A DNA stretch of 64,000 nt from Hyaloperonospora brassicae (taxonomy: Eukaryota; Oomycota; Peronosporomycetes; Peronosporales; Peronosporaceae): NCBI GenBank assembly GCA_947650285.1, contig CANTFL010001193.1, forward strand, positions 248,001-312,000, given 5' to 3'. The notes under the pieces were generated by a model. The model searched no databases. It had not been told where the DNA came from and saw only the letters and a list, made by a program, of their open reading frames with translations. Positions 10,583 to 23,312 of the stretch are shown piece by piece. Position 1 is the first letter of the stretch. Each line of letters begins with the position of its first letter. The position numbers and the translations under genes were made by a program.

Positions 10583-12706
10583 ATGGCTGCTGAGTCTGGA
10601 CTGACGAAGAACCAGCGGCGGCGGCTGAAGAAGCGCGCGCAGAAACAGGCAGAGGCCAATGGCGTGCAATTCGGGTCGACCAATCGTCGGGACGAGACGG
10701 CAGTGCCCGAGAAGCAGACGGACATCGCGTCTCCCGTAAACGTCGAAGTGGAGTACGTGAGCGCCGACCCGAGCAAAGACTTAGCGCTGGCGAAGGACGA
10801 TCCCATGTACGAGGAAATGCTGCGCGTGCTGAGCAAATTTTCGTCGGCTGAGGAGCTCTGTGGCACAACGGACAACGAGGTACGTCGAGCGAGATGGCTG
10901 GAAAACATCCGGATCACTTGGCATGGAAACATGAATATGTTTTAAAAAAACCATTGCGGATGGTGGAATTGTTACTGTGTGTGACAGGAAGGTCAAGATG
11001 TTGAGAATCGGGGGAAGAAAGGAGTCGATGGGGACGTGATGAACGACGAAGAGGGGGACGAACATAAAGAGGAAGACGAACAAGTGCTGTCGAGGAAAGC
11101 TCGCAAGAAGAGCAAGCGACTGAGTGTCGCTGAGCTCAAGCAGCTCGTCTCGTATCCTGACGTGGTCGAAGCACATGATGTCACGTCTGCGGATCCGCGT
11201 CTGCTGGTTTATCTCAAGTCGTATCGCAATACGGTACCTGTGCCACATCACTGGTGCCACAAACGCAAGTACCTGCAGGGCAAGCGCGGCATTGAGAAAC
11301 CGCCGTTTCAACTACCGGAGTTTATTGCCCAAACGGGAATTGCTGCAGTGCGAGACTCGGTGGCAGAGGATGATGAGAAGAAACGGAACAAACAGCGAGC
11401 GAGAGAACGCGTGCAGCCCAAGATGGGGCGAGTCGATATTGACTACCAAGTGCTCCATGATGCGTTTTTTCGGTTCCAGACGAAACCCAAGCTGCTCACG
11501 CGGCTCGGCGACCTGTGCGTTCTATCTGCTGTGTTGAATGGGCGATGCTGAATCACGGGCTCATGTTGATGCATGTTTCGAGGGGGTAGGTACTACGAAG
11601 GAAAGGAGTTTGAAGTGAAGCTGAAGACGAAGGTGCCTGGTCAACTTTCGGATGAGCTCAAAGCGGCACTTGGTATGGTGGAAGGTGTACCACCGCCGTG
11701 GCTGCTGAATGTACAGCGATACGGTCCGCCACCAGCATACCCGAATCTCAAGATTCCGGGATTGAATGCGCCAATTCCGGAGGGTGCCAGCTTTGGCTAC
11801 CATCCTGGCGGCTGGGGCAAGCCGCCCGTCGACGAAAACGGTGTGCCTCTGTACGGTGACGTCTTTGGCAAGGCGACCGAGACGGAGACTCAGGTAAGAG
11901 CTGTGTGTCACGTGTTGCTGTAAGAAAGACAGCGAGCTGATGCGCTTGTATTGCAGAGTGAGGAAATCAATCGAGAGCGATGGGGAGAGCTTGAAGAGGA
12001 AGAAGGTTTGTTTGGTAGACGGCACGCTGTGAACGCAAATGAAATCGTTGACGTGAATGTTGTGGAAATGCAGTGGACGAGGAAGAAGAAGAAGGTGAGG
12101 GAGAAGGAGATGAAGCTGAAGACATCATGGAAGGCGGTACGGGAGCTGAAGGTCTTGACGCGACTGGTGTGGAAACGCCGCTTGTGGATGGCATTTCCAG
12201 TGTTGCATCCGGTCTTACCACGCCCGGTGTGGTGGACCTACGTAAGGGTATTCGGTACGTCGAGTCTTACCAGCTCACGATCTTTTTATCGTTGCACTCG
12301 CCATTTCTGAGCTCATGCTAACTTGTTTGCGTGCATGTTCCTGGAGTAGGGGAACCGAAACACCCGATGCTCCTCAGCAACTCTACACGGTTTTGGAGCA
12401 AAAAGATGTGCGTGCTACACTACTTTTTTGCAATCAGTGCTGGCCCGTGACGCTAATGCTCTATCCTGTCATTCGTAGACGTCCGTGGGGACGTCGCTGT
12501 ACGGCTCAGGTCATGCTTACGTGGTCCCTGGTGCAGCAGAAGAACCCAGCGGTACGCGCTCGGAGACTGGTCGAGTTCGTCGTCGTTTCGAAGATGCCTC
12601 GGCGCTCGCTTCAGCCGATGTCGGTGCTGACGAAGACGAAGCAGCTCAGAAGAAAAAGAGGGCCAAGACTGAGAAGAGCAAGAAGCTCAAGGATTTCAAG
12701 TTCTAG
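10583..12706 (+). CDS. SF3B2: Splicing factor 3B subunit 2 (SAP145/Cus1), seven exons
   Basis: Exons are 10583-10879, 10988-11514, 11590-11893, 11957-12005, 12074-12254, 12350-12407 and 12479-12706, all GT-AG and in phase, giving 547 residues. The start begins MAAESGLTKNQRRRLKKRAQ. The conserved core (DUF382) holds YPDVVEAHDVTSADPRLLVYLK, HHWCHKRKYLQGKRGIEKPPF, then the PSP domain with GDLYYEGKEFE, PPPWLLNVQRYGPPPAYPNLK, IPGLNAPIPEGASFGYHPGGW and GKPPVDENGVPLYGDVFG. The seventh exon ends in KKLKDFKF, matching the usual SF3B2 C-terminus. SF3B2 is part of the SF3b complex of U2 snRNP and contacts the pre-mRNA near the branch point. The N-terminus is much shorter than in the roughly 900-residue animal protein, with no SAP domain seen, so it is closer in size to yeast Cus1. 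The exon 4/5 and 6/7 borders rest on phase and alignment from memory. Confidence 0.95.
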
Positions 12707-12858
12707 GTGTCGGAGTGCGTACAGCAAACATGACGAACAAGTCGCTTACGTTCGGGGTCGTGCGTCGTCGAGCTACTCACGGTTTGTGTTCCTTCTCAGC
12801 TCCTATTGCTTTTGCAGTACCTTGCTGCATTCTGCTGCCTCTGTCACATCGACCTCAC

Positions 12859-13440
12859 TCATAGTGGCGGAAGTCCCATGGCTTCACGTAACTCCATGAT
12901 CTGTCGACGTTCTTCGGGCGGTAGCGACTGAATGATCTCAGGCGCCAAGTTTTGCACTTGCTCCAGCAGCTCCTGCTGCTCCGAGTCCAACTTTTCCATC
13001 AGATCGTTCGATACGCCCTGTAGTCACACAGTAGGAAGACGACGTGATCGACAAAGCAGTAGCAAAAGTGATTGAAGTAGGAGTAGTCGACAATGCAGTA
13101 AGAAGAATAGTGGCAGTCACCACAGTAGTATCAATCGTAGCAAAAAGTACATACAATAGTGGTAAACATCATGACTTCATCCCACTATTCCATCCCATGA
13201 CGATACGAAACTACTACCACGTACAATAGTATTAGTCGATGCAGAGCCAGCGGCCGTGCCCTCTTTGATCATGCCAAGGCGCAGTTGTGCCTGGGCCACA
13301 GCACGCGCGAGTTCCGGATGGTCTTGCAGTAACCGCCTCGTCTCGGCTGGATCGCTCTCATTGCACTGCTTTAGCTGGTACACCATCTCGTACACTTCCG
13401 CATCCGTCAGGTCTTTCACACGGGTCACGTCGACTTTCAT
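12859..13440 (-). CDS. CstF-64-like protein: hinge and C-terminal domain without RRM
   Basis: Two exons, 13440-13225 and 13017-12859, with a GTACGT donor and phase 0, give 124 residues. The ATG at 13440 is the first in frame. Residues about 7-58 (DLTDAEVYEMVYQLKQ, then RRLLQDHPELARAVAQAQLRLGM with leucine-rich spacing) match the hinge domain by which CSTF2/Rna15 binds CSTF3 and symplekin. Residues about 75-124 (EIIQSLPPEERRQIMELREAMG) match the small three-helix C-terminal domain (LPPEQRQQI in animals) that binds Pcf11. CstF-64 acts in mRNA 3'-end cleavage. The RNA-binding RRM normally at the N-terminus is missing: upstream is open only to about 13491, with no RRM motifs. This resembles plant ESP1, a CstF-64-like protein lacking the RRM. 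It lies tail-to-tail with SF3B2, 150 bases apart. Confidence 0.8.
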
Positions 13441-16400
13441 GTTGCCAACTTGCGTCGCGTTGCTACGACAAAAGGTATCGCAGGTAGTCACATTGCTATC
13501 GTGTGGTCCACATCAGTATTGCTCCACCTTTTTCAGGCCCACCTGTTGTTCTGCATGTTTGAAACGTGCGCGGACTGTGTGGTACAAAACCGCATACACT
13601 CCGCGCTTGGAAATGCCGTTCATCCATGTTTTAATCCACTGCTCAAGCAATTTTACGGATGTGCAAATGCTGTTTGATGTGCTTTGCAATAGTATGGCAA
13701 AACGCGATGGGTTTTGATGGATTTGGATTATTGCCTGCGTCGTTGCATAATAAATCGAGGACATTAAAAGGCAATACAATGCCGTTTAGGGTGACGACAG
13801 CCATTTTTGCACTTTTCGAATTGCAAAGTATTGTTTTTGCTTATTTCGTCTACTTAGACGTCTCTGCCAAAAAACGGTACTGATAGCCAGTAGCTTTATT
13901 GCCTGGGAGTGGTTCATTTGGAGTTCCCACTGCAATGACATTTGAGAGCGACAACTGGTGGCGAGCTGTCTTCCAAATGCACGTGTATGGCATCAGCGTC
14001 TAGGACCTATGCATTCGACCCCAAGGGACGAACAATTCTGCGCTGTACAGCCTCTTCCTTTCTAAGGGCGTCGTGGACAACAAAAGGATAGAAATACAAC
14101 TTCGAGGTGGCCTTCTCACGTAATTGAGCGTTCAACAATTTGTGAAAGAGCATCCGACGTTGTATCTAGAAGAGTTGCAGGACATGCTAAAATAAAAGCT
14201 CCCAAAACTAGGCAATTTACAGCCGCGTACTATCGGTAGGGCACTAAATTTCTATATAATTTTGACTTGAAAGGTATTGACAAAGGCGGATGGAGAGTGC
14301 ATGCCTCAAATAGTCGCTATCTACAAGTCCAAGCTCTACTTTATCTACTCAAATCGAAAGCAGTTGCTTTCTGTCGACGAGACGTCAAAGGATAAGCGTT
14401 GAGCCTGTCGCCAATAAGCTCGGTCGAGACGGAAACAATAGGCAAAATCGTGTAGTGAAGTGGCGATCACAAGATTCTTCTGACCCTGGCTCTCCACTGG
14501 TGCCCAGACGACCGACTATCGGAAAGGGTACTCCGCTTCCAAGTTTAACGATTTCATTCCTACCTTGTGTACCCAATGGTAGGGCGGGCTGCACTCTTCT
14601 AGGTGTACTCGTGTCGATGAAAAACTTGACCATGTTGGTAGTAAGGTTGAAGGTGACCGTGTAGAAGTCTTCATACGATCACGAGTATACTTGTAGGGTG
14701 ATCGATATGAATCACACTGATCCCGACAGGATCGCCTTGTCCAATAAGTAAATACTTAATCTGTTTGACCTTCTGACCACTTGAGACGTCTTGCGGTCTT
14801 GTAATTTGTCCTCTACTATGTTGCTGCGCCTGGTCGCAATTAGGGGGGGTTGTTTAGAGAGTGGCCAAATGATTTAGGTATATCAATTCATCACAGTATG
14901 TAGGTTTTCCCGACGTCGGGTGGCGAGTAATTCAACCCGGAAGAGAAGTCTACACGTATACTCAGAAGCAAATGAAACTCTGTTTAATTCTTAACTAATC
15001 AATTATGTACTACCGTTACGCTTACCAAAGTCTATAGGTCTTCTCTCGTGTGTCGTCCATACCTGCTGATCGTCTCTTTACACGACATGAACCACTTCAT
15101 GTACTCACCTGATCGCGGATCACGTGGTGTGGTACACACCATCTGATCGATCGCGATCGCGGACGGCGTTATATACTCTTCATCCATATATGGCCGTTCG
15201 ACCTATGAAACAAAGTTCCGAACCCATCGGCTATCCGCACCAGTCCAACACACGCGATGCGCTTGTACGACTGTCGTCCCCAATCGTTTGCTTGTTCTGA
15301 CTTAGATGAAGCGCGATCCGTCCTTCTGTCACGAAGCTGCTTCATGACTTTATCACACTGGACCAATCTACAACTCAATGGCATCGTGGTGCAGCTGTTC
15401 CGATAGCGGCATATGGACGTTTGACCACGAAAAGGATACAGATGATGCTTGTACATGATAACTAAGCTTGTTACAGCCAATCGCTGATTGAAGCAATTTT
15501 CGGGTACGTGCACAGCTTTGAGCAAGCGCTCTATTGGTTTCAAGAATATAAACGTGGAAATTGTTATGGCGAAGGCAGCATTCACAGCTGCAAATTCTTT
15601 GGTCATGAACCCCTTACTGCAATTTGGTTCAGCCTCATACAATTCTTCGACATTTCTGCTAATGTATGGTCCAGTTTAGTTGTTTGAACATGTGTGATAT
15701 GGAAGATATTGGTGGTGAAGGACATGTGCTCATTAAAAGTGATTGCTCTATATTAGGATGCCATATGTGATAAACAGAAGTACTGTCGCATCATTACACA
15801 CGTTTTCATCGTGTGCGTGCTAATATATGTATATAAAATTGGGAGCTGACTGCGCATTCACCGCTCATTGAGAGCGTCTGTCATTGATGAGTATTTTACT
15901 AAATGATATCGAAGCCCATGTCAGTCAATGACCAGTGAGGTTGTCATATGCTGCTACGTATTAGCATCTTGGTATAATGGTCTCAATTCACGATATTATG
16001 TGATCTGTTAGGATATATGAGAATGAAAATTGTTCACATTTGACATCGTATGGAATGTCAATGTCATGTTATGGGATAACTCTAATGCATCGGCTTGTAC
16101 AGTTAAATTTGCGAATCAGCGTGAACCTCTGCTCCATGTCGTTTTGGCTTATATAGATCTATTGATAAGCTTAACTATACTTAAAAAGGGGTTTTCTTTA
16201 CTCAACTTTATGTCGTCAGATAAGTCTACTCGCTTCTTCTGCACGTACCTGTTCATGGCACCTACCGACGCTATTATTAGTGTCGGTAAATCTGAAGTCC
16301 CATCAGCATAAGTGAGTCGGTTTGCTACACGTCTTGAGAAAGGATCTTATCATCCACGTCTTAGATATATATCACTTCTCATAGGCCATCGAAGTTGATT

Positions 16401-18762
16401 GGTCAACTTCAGACCTGTTACAGGGTAAGGTCCGACCTCACCTGATTGGCTATTATTCTGATACTTTACAGGTGGAACGCGAAAAGACGAACATCACGTG
16501 GGACGATCAGGATGTCGAGACAGTGGGACGAGAATTGAAGGAAGACATGTGGGGTTAGCACACGATGACACACGGACTGGACGTGCGCCATCTGCAACTA
16601 GACTAGTTCAAGTTGCAGTGCGGATAACGAACATGTAGGGTAGTGTAAACGAACGAAGTTGACACTCAATATATTTCACATTTAATTTCTACTACCTTTG
16701 CACGAGTGCAACTACAACACTACAATCTACAAGGTAATGAGCCCAACGGAACGTGTTGGCGGCGCAGCTCAAGTTATTTTATAATAATTGGAAAAATAGA
16801 TAAATGTAGAAACATTTGAGTATTAATTATTGATATAATACTTTTTATTTTTTATTTGATTAATATACATTTTCGGTAAAACAGTTCCAAAATAGATAAT
16901 TGAATTGAGTATTTCGCTTACACCGAAAATATCAGCTGTTCGAGTTTGGTTCTATTCAATTTTAATATAAAAAAACAAAAGTATGATACAATAATAATTA
17001 TAGTAATAAAATACGCAATAAAAATAAAGCTATGTACATTCAACATTGTTCAAGGGAAACCTGCAATTACTTTTGATAGCGTATGTCCAAAAGCCGAATC
17101 CGCTGCGGTGGTCGACGGGTCAGGACCCGTTTTAAGGTCCAACTATCTGAAGAAAAGTCGGTAGTGCCCGCGGCGACACTGGACAAGATGCTCGCTATAC
17201 TTTGCGACTTGTCGGAGTGGATGAGCAGGATGAAATACTCAAAACAAGAAAAGTTGGACGCCAACGCGAGGACTCTGCGGAGTCGGGTATTTTTGGTCAT
17301 GCTCTCGGTTCAATGTCCGTTATGACCTTCCAGACGTTGGAGCACACACAGACACGTAATCGCTCTTAAAAGGTCAAGCTAGAAACGTTTTTTGGCTGCA
17401 CGACGACCAACTAACGCTGGAGATCACATGGTTGACACATCACCTCAACCCGGTGTTGACTGTGAAATGGTGTATGGACACGAGCCTGTGTTCTACGGAT
17501 AAAATGCATCCGCGGAGCCGTTAGTAGGTATGCACATGCCATGTCCGATGTTACATCGACCCGAGCAGGTACTCATGGGTGTACCGGACGGACGTCAAAG
17601 GAAGCTGACGTTGCAAGCCTTTGACGGGAAGGAATTGTACCATGGACTTGATAGAGATTTCCTTTAAGGGGGTAATCACTTCGCTCGAAAGATTGGCTTC
17701 TCCGAGCGTGCCTGAATTTTATATGGCCCGAAGACATCAAGGTTGACGTCCTCGGGCAACATCTCGCTGATCCGGCGCAGAAGAAGTACCTGTTAGAATT
17801 GAGTGTCATGGTCTGTTGTGTTCGGCCACTGACTTTGGGAGTTCACTCTGTCAAGCATGACGCAATGATCAGTCAGACATAGGAGTCAGGGAGAGAGATA
17901 TTTGCAATCATTCATTTGACTGGTTAGTGCGCTGCGATTCGGATAGCTAGAGCAGATGACAGATGAACATACAGGAGAGATAAAACCAATGGCAGAATCC
18001 TTTTTCCACAGCTATCTAGACAACTTCTCTCTGCCTAGCCCGATGGATAGCGGATACTACCTCTGTCAGGTAAAATATTGGTGCTATGAGAGTCCAACCT
18101 TGTAGCATGCCATGCAACGGATGCTTTAAACCTTCACTACCAAGATCACACATGCACAGAGCATGAAATTGTTCACTGCGGACAAGGCTCCTCAGCGCAG
18201 TGGGACGGATCATTTCCGGTACTTTATGGCCGTGAGCGACGCGTGTGGAGGAGAAGACAACCCCGTTTTGCAAATATCGTGCATAATGCCGATCCATCCA
18301 TGCAAACGACAATGTTGTACCGGCTAAATCTGAAACAAGTGAATTACCTGCATCAAGCTGAAGTATTTGCGCAATTCGCACAGTCAACACAGCAATAAGT
18401 TCGCGTCAAGAATTTCGGCCGAGACGTTGTCAGCGTAGCCAAACCTGCTAAGGATGCAAGGAATACCGGACACATCAAGAATCATCGCGATGTGCAAGGC
18501 CCTAAGCGGTATTACCTTTTCATTAACATCGAACACCTCAAGATGGAATGTACGAGGAGATCCAAGAAAAAACAAGATGCGGATTTGTCTTGGCGGTGCA
18601 TGGCGACCGCAAGGTTTTCCAAACCACTGTGTGTTGAACAGAGGCTAGGTGCGTCATTTGGTAAATGACTTGAGCTTGCTAGAAGATGCGGTCGACTGCA
18701 AAATCGAATGCTTTGCTGTAGCTTCGGACAGTTAGCCGCTCCGGATCACACAGAAAAGAAGA
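13441..18762. other. Repeat-rich intergenic region with no confident gene
   Basis: About 5.3 kb with only short or motif-free open frames. The segment 14385-14660 has both strands open and may be old transposon pol. A minus-strand frame of 157 codons at 15169-15642 has no recognised motif. The segment 16670-17050 is strongly AT-rich. The segment 17080-18650 has fragments next to the copia pol below and may be its decayed gag end, but I could not match motifs. A possible terminal exon at 16472-16558 is listed separately. Confidence 0.5.
16472..16558 (+). other. Possible orphan terminal exon
   Basis: After a plausible acceptor (ATACTTTACAG) a 28-codon frame reads VEREKTNITWDDQDVETVGR and ends RELKEDMWG-stop. 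It looks protein-like in a region that otherwise translates to noise. An AG-bordered segment just upstream (about 16386-16423) ends at a GGTAAGG donor but does not join it in phase. This could be the last exon of a broken gene or a captured fragment. I do not recognise the family. Confidence 0.25.
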
Positions 18763-20880
18763 GTGGTGTACCGGGTCAAAGCACTTGGCTCAAATAAGAC
18801 CATTCGACTTCTCGATGGTCAATATGCCTCCAATTTGGAGCGTAACATTAATTACTTTGGGAAACTAGAGAACAAAGGATGTCATCTTGAATATCGAGAA
18901 GGGATGCGTTTTATGGTATCGAATTATGGTGGTTCACCCATCGTGGATGTCGAACGCATCAACGATGTGTTGGTTGTTGAAGTTTTCGATGGTGTTTCGA
19001 TGGACGACTTTCGTTGATTTGTATCACCAATGGACATGATTATGACGATCGTCGAAGACGTTACGAACAACGTCAACACTGATGTTTACCACGAAGCTTT
19101 GTTCGATCATAATCATTGTTTGAGTCATCTATCCTACGACATCATAATCAAGATGGCTTGGGATCCCGCATTTGGTATTCAAACAAACTGATAAAAAAAC
19201 GCGTCAACTTGTAGGCCTGCGTACAAGGCAGACAAACGAAAAACAGACAATCTCGAACGAAAGAGAGGTTAAAATCACCCATTGACGTGATCGGGTTTGT
19301 GGTATGTTTGGACCTGAAAGGTCCTATGCCTCTCGTGATCAGCTCAGTAAACAGTACTTGGTCACTTTCAGAGACCATCATTCAAACTATTACCGGGTGT
19401 TTTTGGCAAAACACAAGGACGTCACTGCAATGCAATTGAAGTATTTCTTGGTGGCTTTCCAGCGTCACTTTAATCTCCGTACAAACGTTTTACGTACAGA
19501 CGCTGGAGGCGACTTCAAGCCTCTGGACGTGTTTTGCAAGGAAGCCGGCGTCTCTCGTCAAGTAAGCGAGCGTGAAAACCAGGCTAGCAATAACAAAGCC
19601 GAAAGAATGCACCGCACTATCATGAATATGTTGCGGAGCATGGTGTTTGCAAGTGGGTTTCCTCTGACGGGTTTGGATGATGATACACAGTATGCAGCAT
19701 AAATCCTCAACCGAAGCCATACTAAGGCAAATGAAGGTGTCATCTCACGTATTAAGATGCTACCCAAAAAGAGGCCCGTCTTTAGTGACATTGTGGTCTT
19801 TTCCTTACCTGCACCATACGGCGAACGACTGCGAACAAGTCGCTGGGTGCTCGAGGGAAGCCGGCCATCAACATTAGCAAGAACGACAAGATGAACAGAT
19901 ATTGGTGCTTTATACTGATGGACCATATTGTGGTTGTGACCTAACGTGTGATGAATGTAGAAATCTGACCGAAGGGCAATATTGTTGAGACGGTAAGGAG
20001 GAGCGAGATGACGAGGATATCAAGAGCCAGACAAAGGCTTGATCTTCAAGATTAACTAGTGATACACACATGACACGATCGATAGGGAACAACAAAGACA
20101 CCTCAAGAAATGAAGTCGAAACGGCACCGTGTCATTTGTGTCCGACAACATGACTCAGAAACTTTGTCGAGGCCGTATATAATCACCGTAATCTGAGTGC
20201 TAGACTCCAAAAACTACGGTGAGGATATACGAAGCAACAGCAAGGACAAGTAGGCCGTGGTCATCAAGGGCGAGCTGATAGCTCTGGAAGAAAACGGCGT
20301 GTGGACGATTGTTGGTCCGCCAGAAAACGCACACGCACAACACAACAAGTGGGTGTTCAAGACCAAGACCAATGCTGATGGGGAGGTCGGAAGATACAAG
20401 GCCATACTTGTTTCGTGTGGGAAAGAGCAATTGTTCGGAGTCGATCACACCTTAACCTTCGCCGCAGCGATGGAGATCAGAACGGTCAAGGTCATTTTAA
20501 TCCTCTCGCGCAGATAGAACGTGCCAGCACGACATGGTGATGTCCATATGCGTATGTCAAAGCTGAACAAGAGAACGACCTCGACATCTACATGTATATC
20601 AAGTGGGATGCAATTTGATCAAGATATTTTGGACCATCATGGAGTCGACGATACAAAACATCTAGTGTGGTTGCTCATGAAATCACTATGCGAATTCAAG
20701 CAAGCCGGAAGATTGTGGAGCAAGTTACTGCACCTCAAGTTGGTCGTGTTGAGCTTCAGACAGTGCACGACGGACATGTGCCTGTACTTCAGCCGTACTG
20801 ACACAAACGTTACCGTCGTCGGCGTGTTTTTACGTCGGCGATTTGCTGGTAACCGGATTGTCAAGTGATGTCGTCGCACA
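18763..20880 (+). mobile_element. Decayed Ty1/copia retrotransposon pol
   Basis: Four plus-strand pieces lie in the copia order. Positions 18763-19017 match the protease/GAG-pre-integrase border (NKTIRLLDGQYASNLERNI, FGKLENKGCHLEY). Around 19200-19310, in shifted frames, is the pre-integrase link (RQTKN, SPIDVIG, LDLKGPM). Positions 19304-19702 are the integrase core with DHHSNYYRVFLA, NVLRTDAGGDFKPLDVFCKE and QASNNKAERMHRT. Positions 20257-20868 are reverse transcriptase (ENGVWTIVGPP, NKWVFKTKTNADGEVGRYKA). Near 20826-20855 the catalytic YVDD motif is readable only after one frame change and appears as YVGDLLVTG, so the first catalytic Asp is lost. Stops and frameshifts separate every piece. 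LTRs were not found. This is a dead copy, much older than the gypsy element at 52-59 kb. Confidence 0.85.
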
Positions 20881-21299
20881 ACGAGTCAAGACCCCGTGAC
20901 ATAAAACCTGCCAAATAATGTCCAGCAGTCCTTGTTTTTTCTACGCAGGGCGCACTCAAATTCATAAAAATAGTTACTTTTGGGAGGGCGTGCAATCTTG
21001 TGCTTCCGCCCACAGGGCGAGCCGGTCACATCGAACCTCATTCAATGAGAGGCGCCAATCAAAGTTGGCCGCTTCGAACACAAGACTTCATCAACCTTCA
21101 TATCAATGTTTGTAACTTCGGGAATTGGAGGTGTTTATTGGGAAACAATGGCGAAAGTACACATGTATTTGGGAATTCGCTCACTTTATCAACTACAAAT
21201 ATTCATTGAAAAACCAGCTGCACAAAATTACAACACCACGAGAGATCTACGGATTCAAACAAATCGAGTGCAGAATATAAAATGAGATTTATATGTACA
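20881..21299. other. Gap between copia debris and the inverted-repeat element
   Basis: Short overlapping frames only. It may contain the RNase H/3' end of the copia element, but no motif is recognisable. Confidence 0.5.
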
Positions 21300-21498
21300 C
21301 ACCCACCTAAAATAGAGGCCCCTCCTTAAGTAACGTAACCTCCCGAGCGAGGCACCGCACACTTATGCATACAAAATGCAATATAAACATTCTTTGCTTT
21401 GTACACTCCCCTCCGTAATACAGTCCTCTTTTGTGGCAGTACACAGCCTTGCGTATGAAATCCGCTCTCATTATCCGGTACACCGCCTTAAATTGATT
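21300..21498 (-). repeat. Left terminal inverted repeat
   Basis: Reverse complement of 23114-23312 with few differences. Each repeat is open in the frame translating as NQFKAVYRIMRADFIRKAV and ending LKEGPLF, which is a coincidence of the repeat rather than a gene. Confidence 0.85.
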
Positions 21499-23113
21499 TA
21501 AAATATCGGTTGATGTCATTAAAGAGCTTAGACCATGACATTCTTCTCGGTTCGCAGACACGCAGCATTAACGAAGTGGTACTCAATGAAGCCCGTCTGT
21601 CAACTATCGTAATGACACTCATGCACGCTTTAGGACCGCCTTTGTCATTCTGGGCACGAACTGAATAATTAGGTGACACAGTCTGTTTTCCCTCACATTT
21701 AATGGTGGACCAAGTAAACGGCTTATACAACTGCTGTGAATGGGCTTTTGAATGCGCTATCTTATTCCAATGCTGCAGACTTTATTATACTAAACTACAG
21801 TGCGAATACTTTGCAGACAAGCGAATCAAAATACGTGCACAAGGGGTCCCGTCTAGTGCAGCATAGCCAAGCTGATGCCAGCAGTGCAGTCAGGTTAAAG
21901 CTGATCGCCCTTTATTTCTCAAATAGCCGCTCGAATTGGATGGCTATGTTAGCATTCGTAGATGTATCAACCAGCACTAGAAACCGTTGCTGCTCCTTGA
22001 AGGTGCAGCCATGGTGTGAGCAACCAGCTATAGAGGTTCATCCAGATATGTAGAGGATTAATTTTGAAACGGTTAAGGTGTGCGTCGTAATGTGTTTCGA
22101 TAATTATCCTTTCCCGCGATGCATGCTACTGCCAACGTTGACGATGCTGCCCGAGACATCATCATACTGATCGACAAAGGAGATCGGTAGACAAGCTACA
22201 CGCTATGACTTGAGAGAAGTCAGACTAGTAAGTACGCCCCAAGGCACTTACTCTGCAACACTGAGATCGTAGACTCACAAGTGGAAAGCTACCAATGTAA
22301 GCAGTGACTTACACAAGTTGTGTCATGACCTAGCACTCTTACGAGCACAGTAACGATTGACGAGAGCGTCAAATTAAAACCCGTAAAGGTAGTGGCTACT
22401 TGCCTAGGCAAACAATAAACATGTTCTTCTATTGTAGCGTGACGCGCGTGCCACAGCAACACGTTCGGGCATACAATATCTTTGCTACGGACGGACCTTA
22501 TATTTTGATAGCAAGACGTAAAGAACAGTGCAACACGGAGCCTAGGACAGCGACAGATGATGGAAACGACGTTAGCTCGAGCATATCGCCATGGTCCCAA
22601 AGGAGGGACGACCGAATAACTCCGAACGAGTTGTCGCTTGCTTAGCGAGCTCGATAACCTTAATGACGCCATACAGCTCTGATCCGTCGGTATCGCTGCC
22701 ATGACTTCAACCCCTTTTCCGACTTTTTACCACCGTCTCTGCCTTAGGCTATCTTGACGCTGTTTGGGTCGCTCCCATGCTCTTTAAACGGTCCCCTGAA
22801 ATTTTACGCATACTCATCATAGAACAGAAGAGAAACATGAATGTATAATGCCTGACGAGAAGCACGTGAATAGAGCTGTTAAATCGTTCGACTTCAGTTA
22901 CACCAATGTATAGTCAATCGGGAGCCTACAATATTAAAAACTTGGTATTGGCCTCTGCGCGAGGCAGCATCGTCGATTGCCAAAGCAAAGACCGTAAGAA
23001 GTGGCAGCAAGCAGTGGCAAATCTTACTGTTTTTTCAGAACCAGATAGACGAATGCTTAATACTTGATCCAAAAAATTAATGATCTTTAAATATGGGAAA
23101 TGGCAGTATTATG

Positions 23114-23312
23114 AATCAATTTAAGGCGGTGTACCGGATAATGAGAGCGGATTTCATACGGAAGGCTGTGTGCTGCCACAAAAGAGGCCTGTATTACGGA
23201 GGGGCGTGTACAAAGCAAAGAATGTTTATATTGCATTTTGTATGCATAAGTGTGCGGTGCCTCGCTCGGGAGGTTGCGGTACTTAAGGAGGGGCCTCTAT
23301 TTTAGGTGGGTG
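23114..23312 (+). repeat. Right terminal inverted repeat
   Basis: Pairs with 21300-21498. Just outside it a second GGTGGGTGTA-like string occurs near 23326, which blurs the exact outer border. Confidence 0.85.

Larger units (their letters stand above)
21300..23312. mobile_element. Non-autonomous DNA transposon-like element with 199-bp terminal inverted repeats
   Basis: The segment is bounded by two inverted copies of about 199 bases that are nearly identical, differing at only a few positions. Both ends finish CACCCACCTAAAATAGAGGC reading inward. The interior (about 1.6 kb) has no recognisable transposase. Minus-strand frames at 21488-21730 and 22289-22702 and a plus-strand frame at 22400-22645 have no motif I can name. 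Long TIRs around a filler interior are typical of MULE-like elements, but I could not find a clear target-site duplication, so the superfamily is open. Confidence 0.65.

Noticed and set aside
15169..15642. 157-codon minus-strand frame that could be an effector
   Set aside because: No signal peptide, no RXLR or LFLAK motif, lies in transposon debris.
21307..21561. Open frame of 84 codons, repeated at 23093-23305, as a conserved small protein
   Set aside because: It coincides exactly with the inverted repeats. Identity reflects TIR homogenisation, not protein selection.
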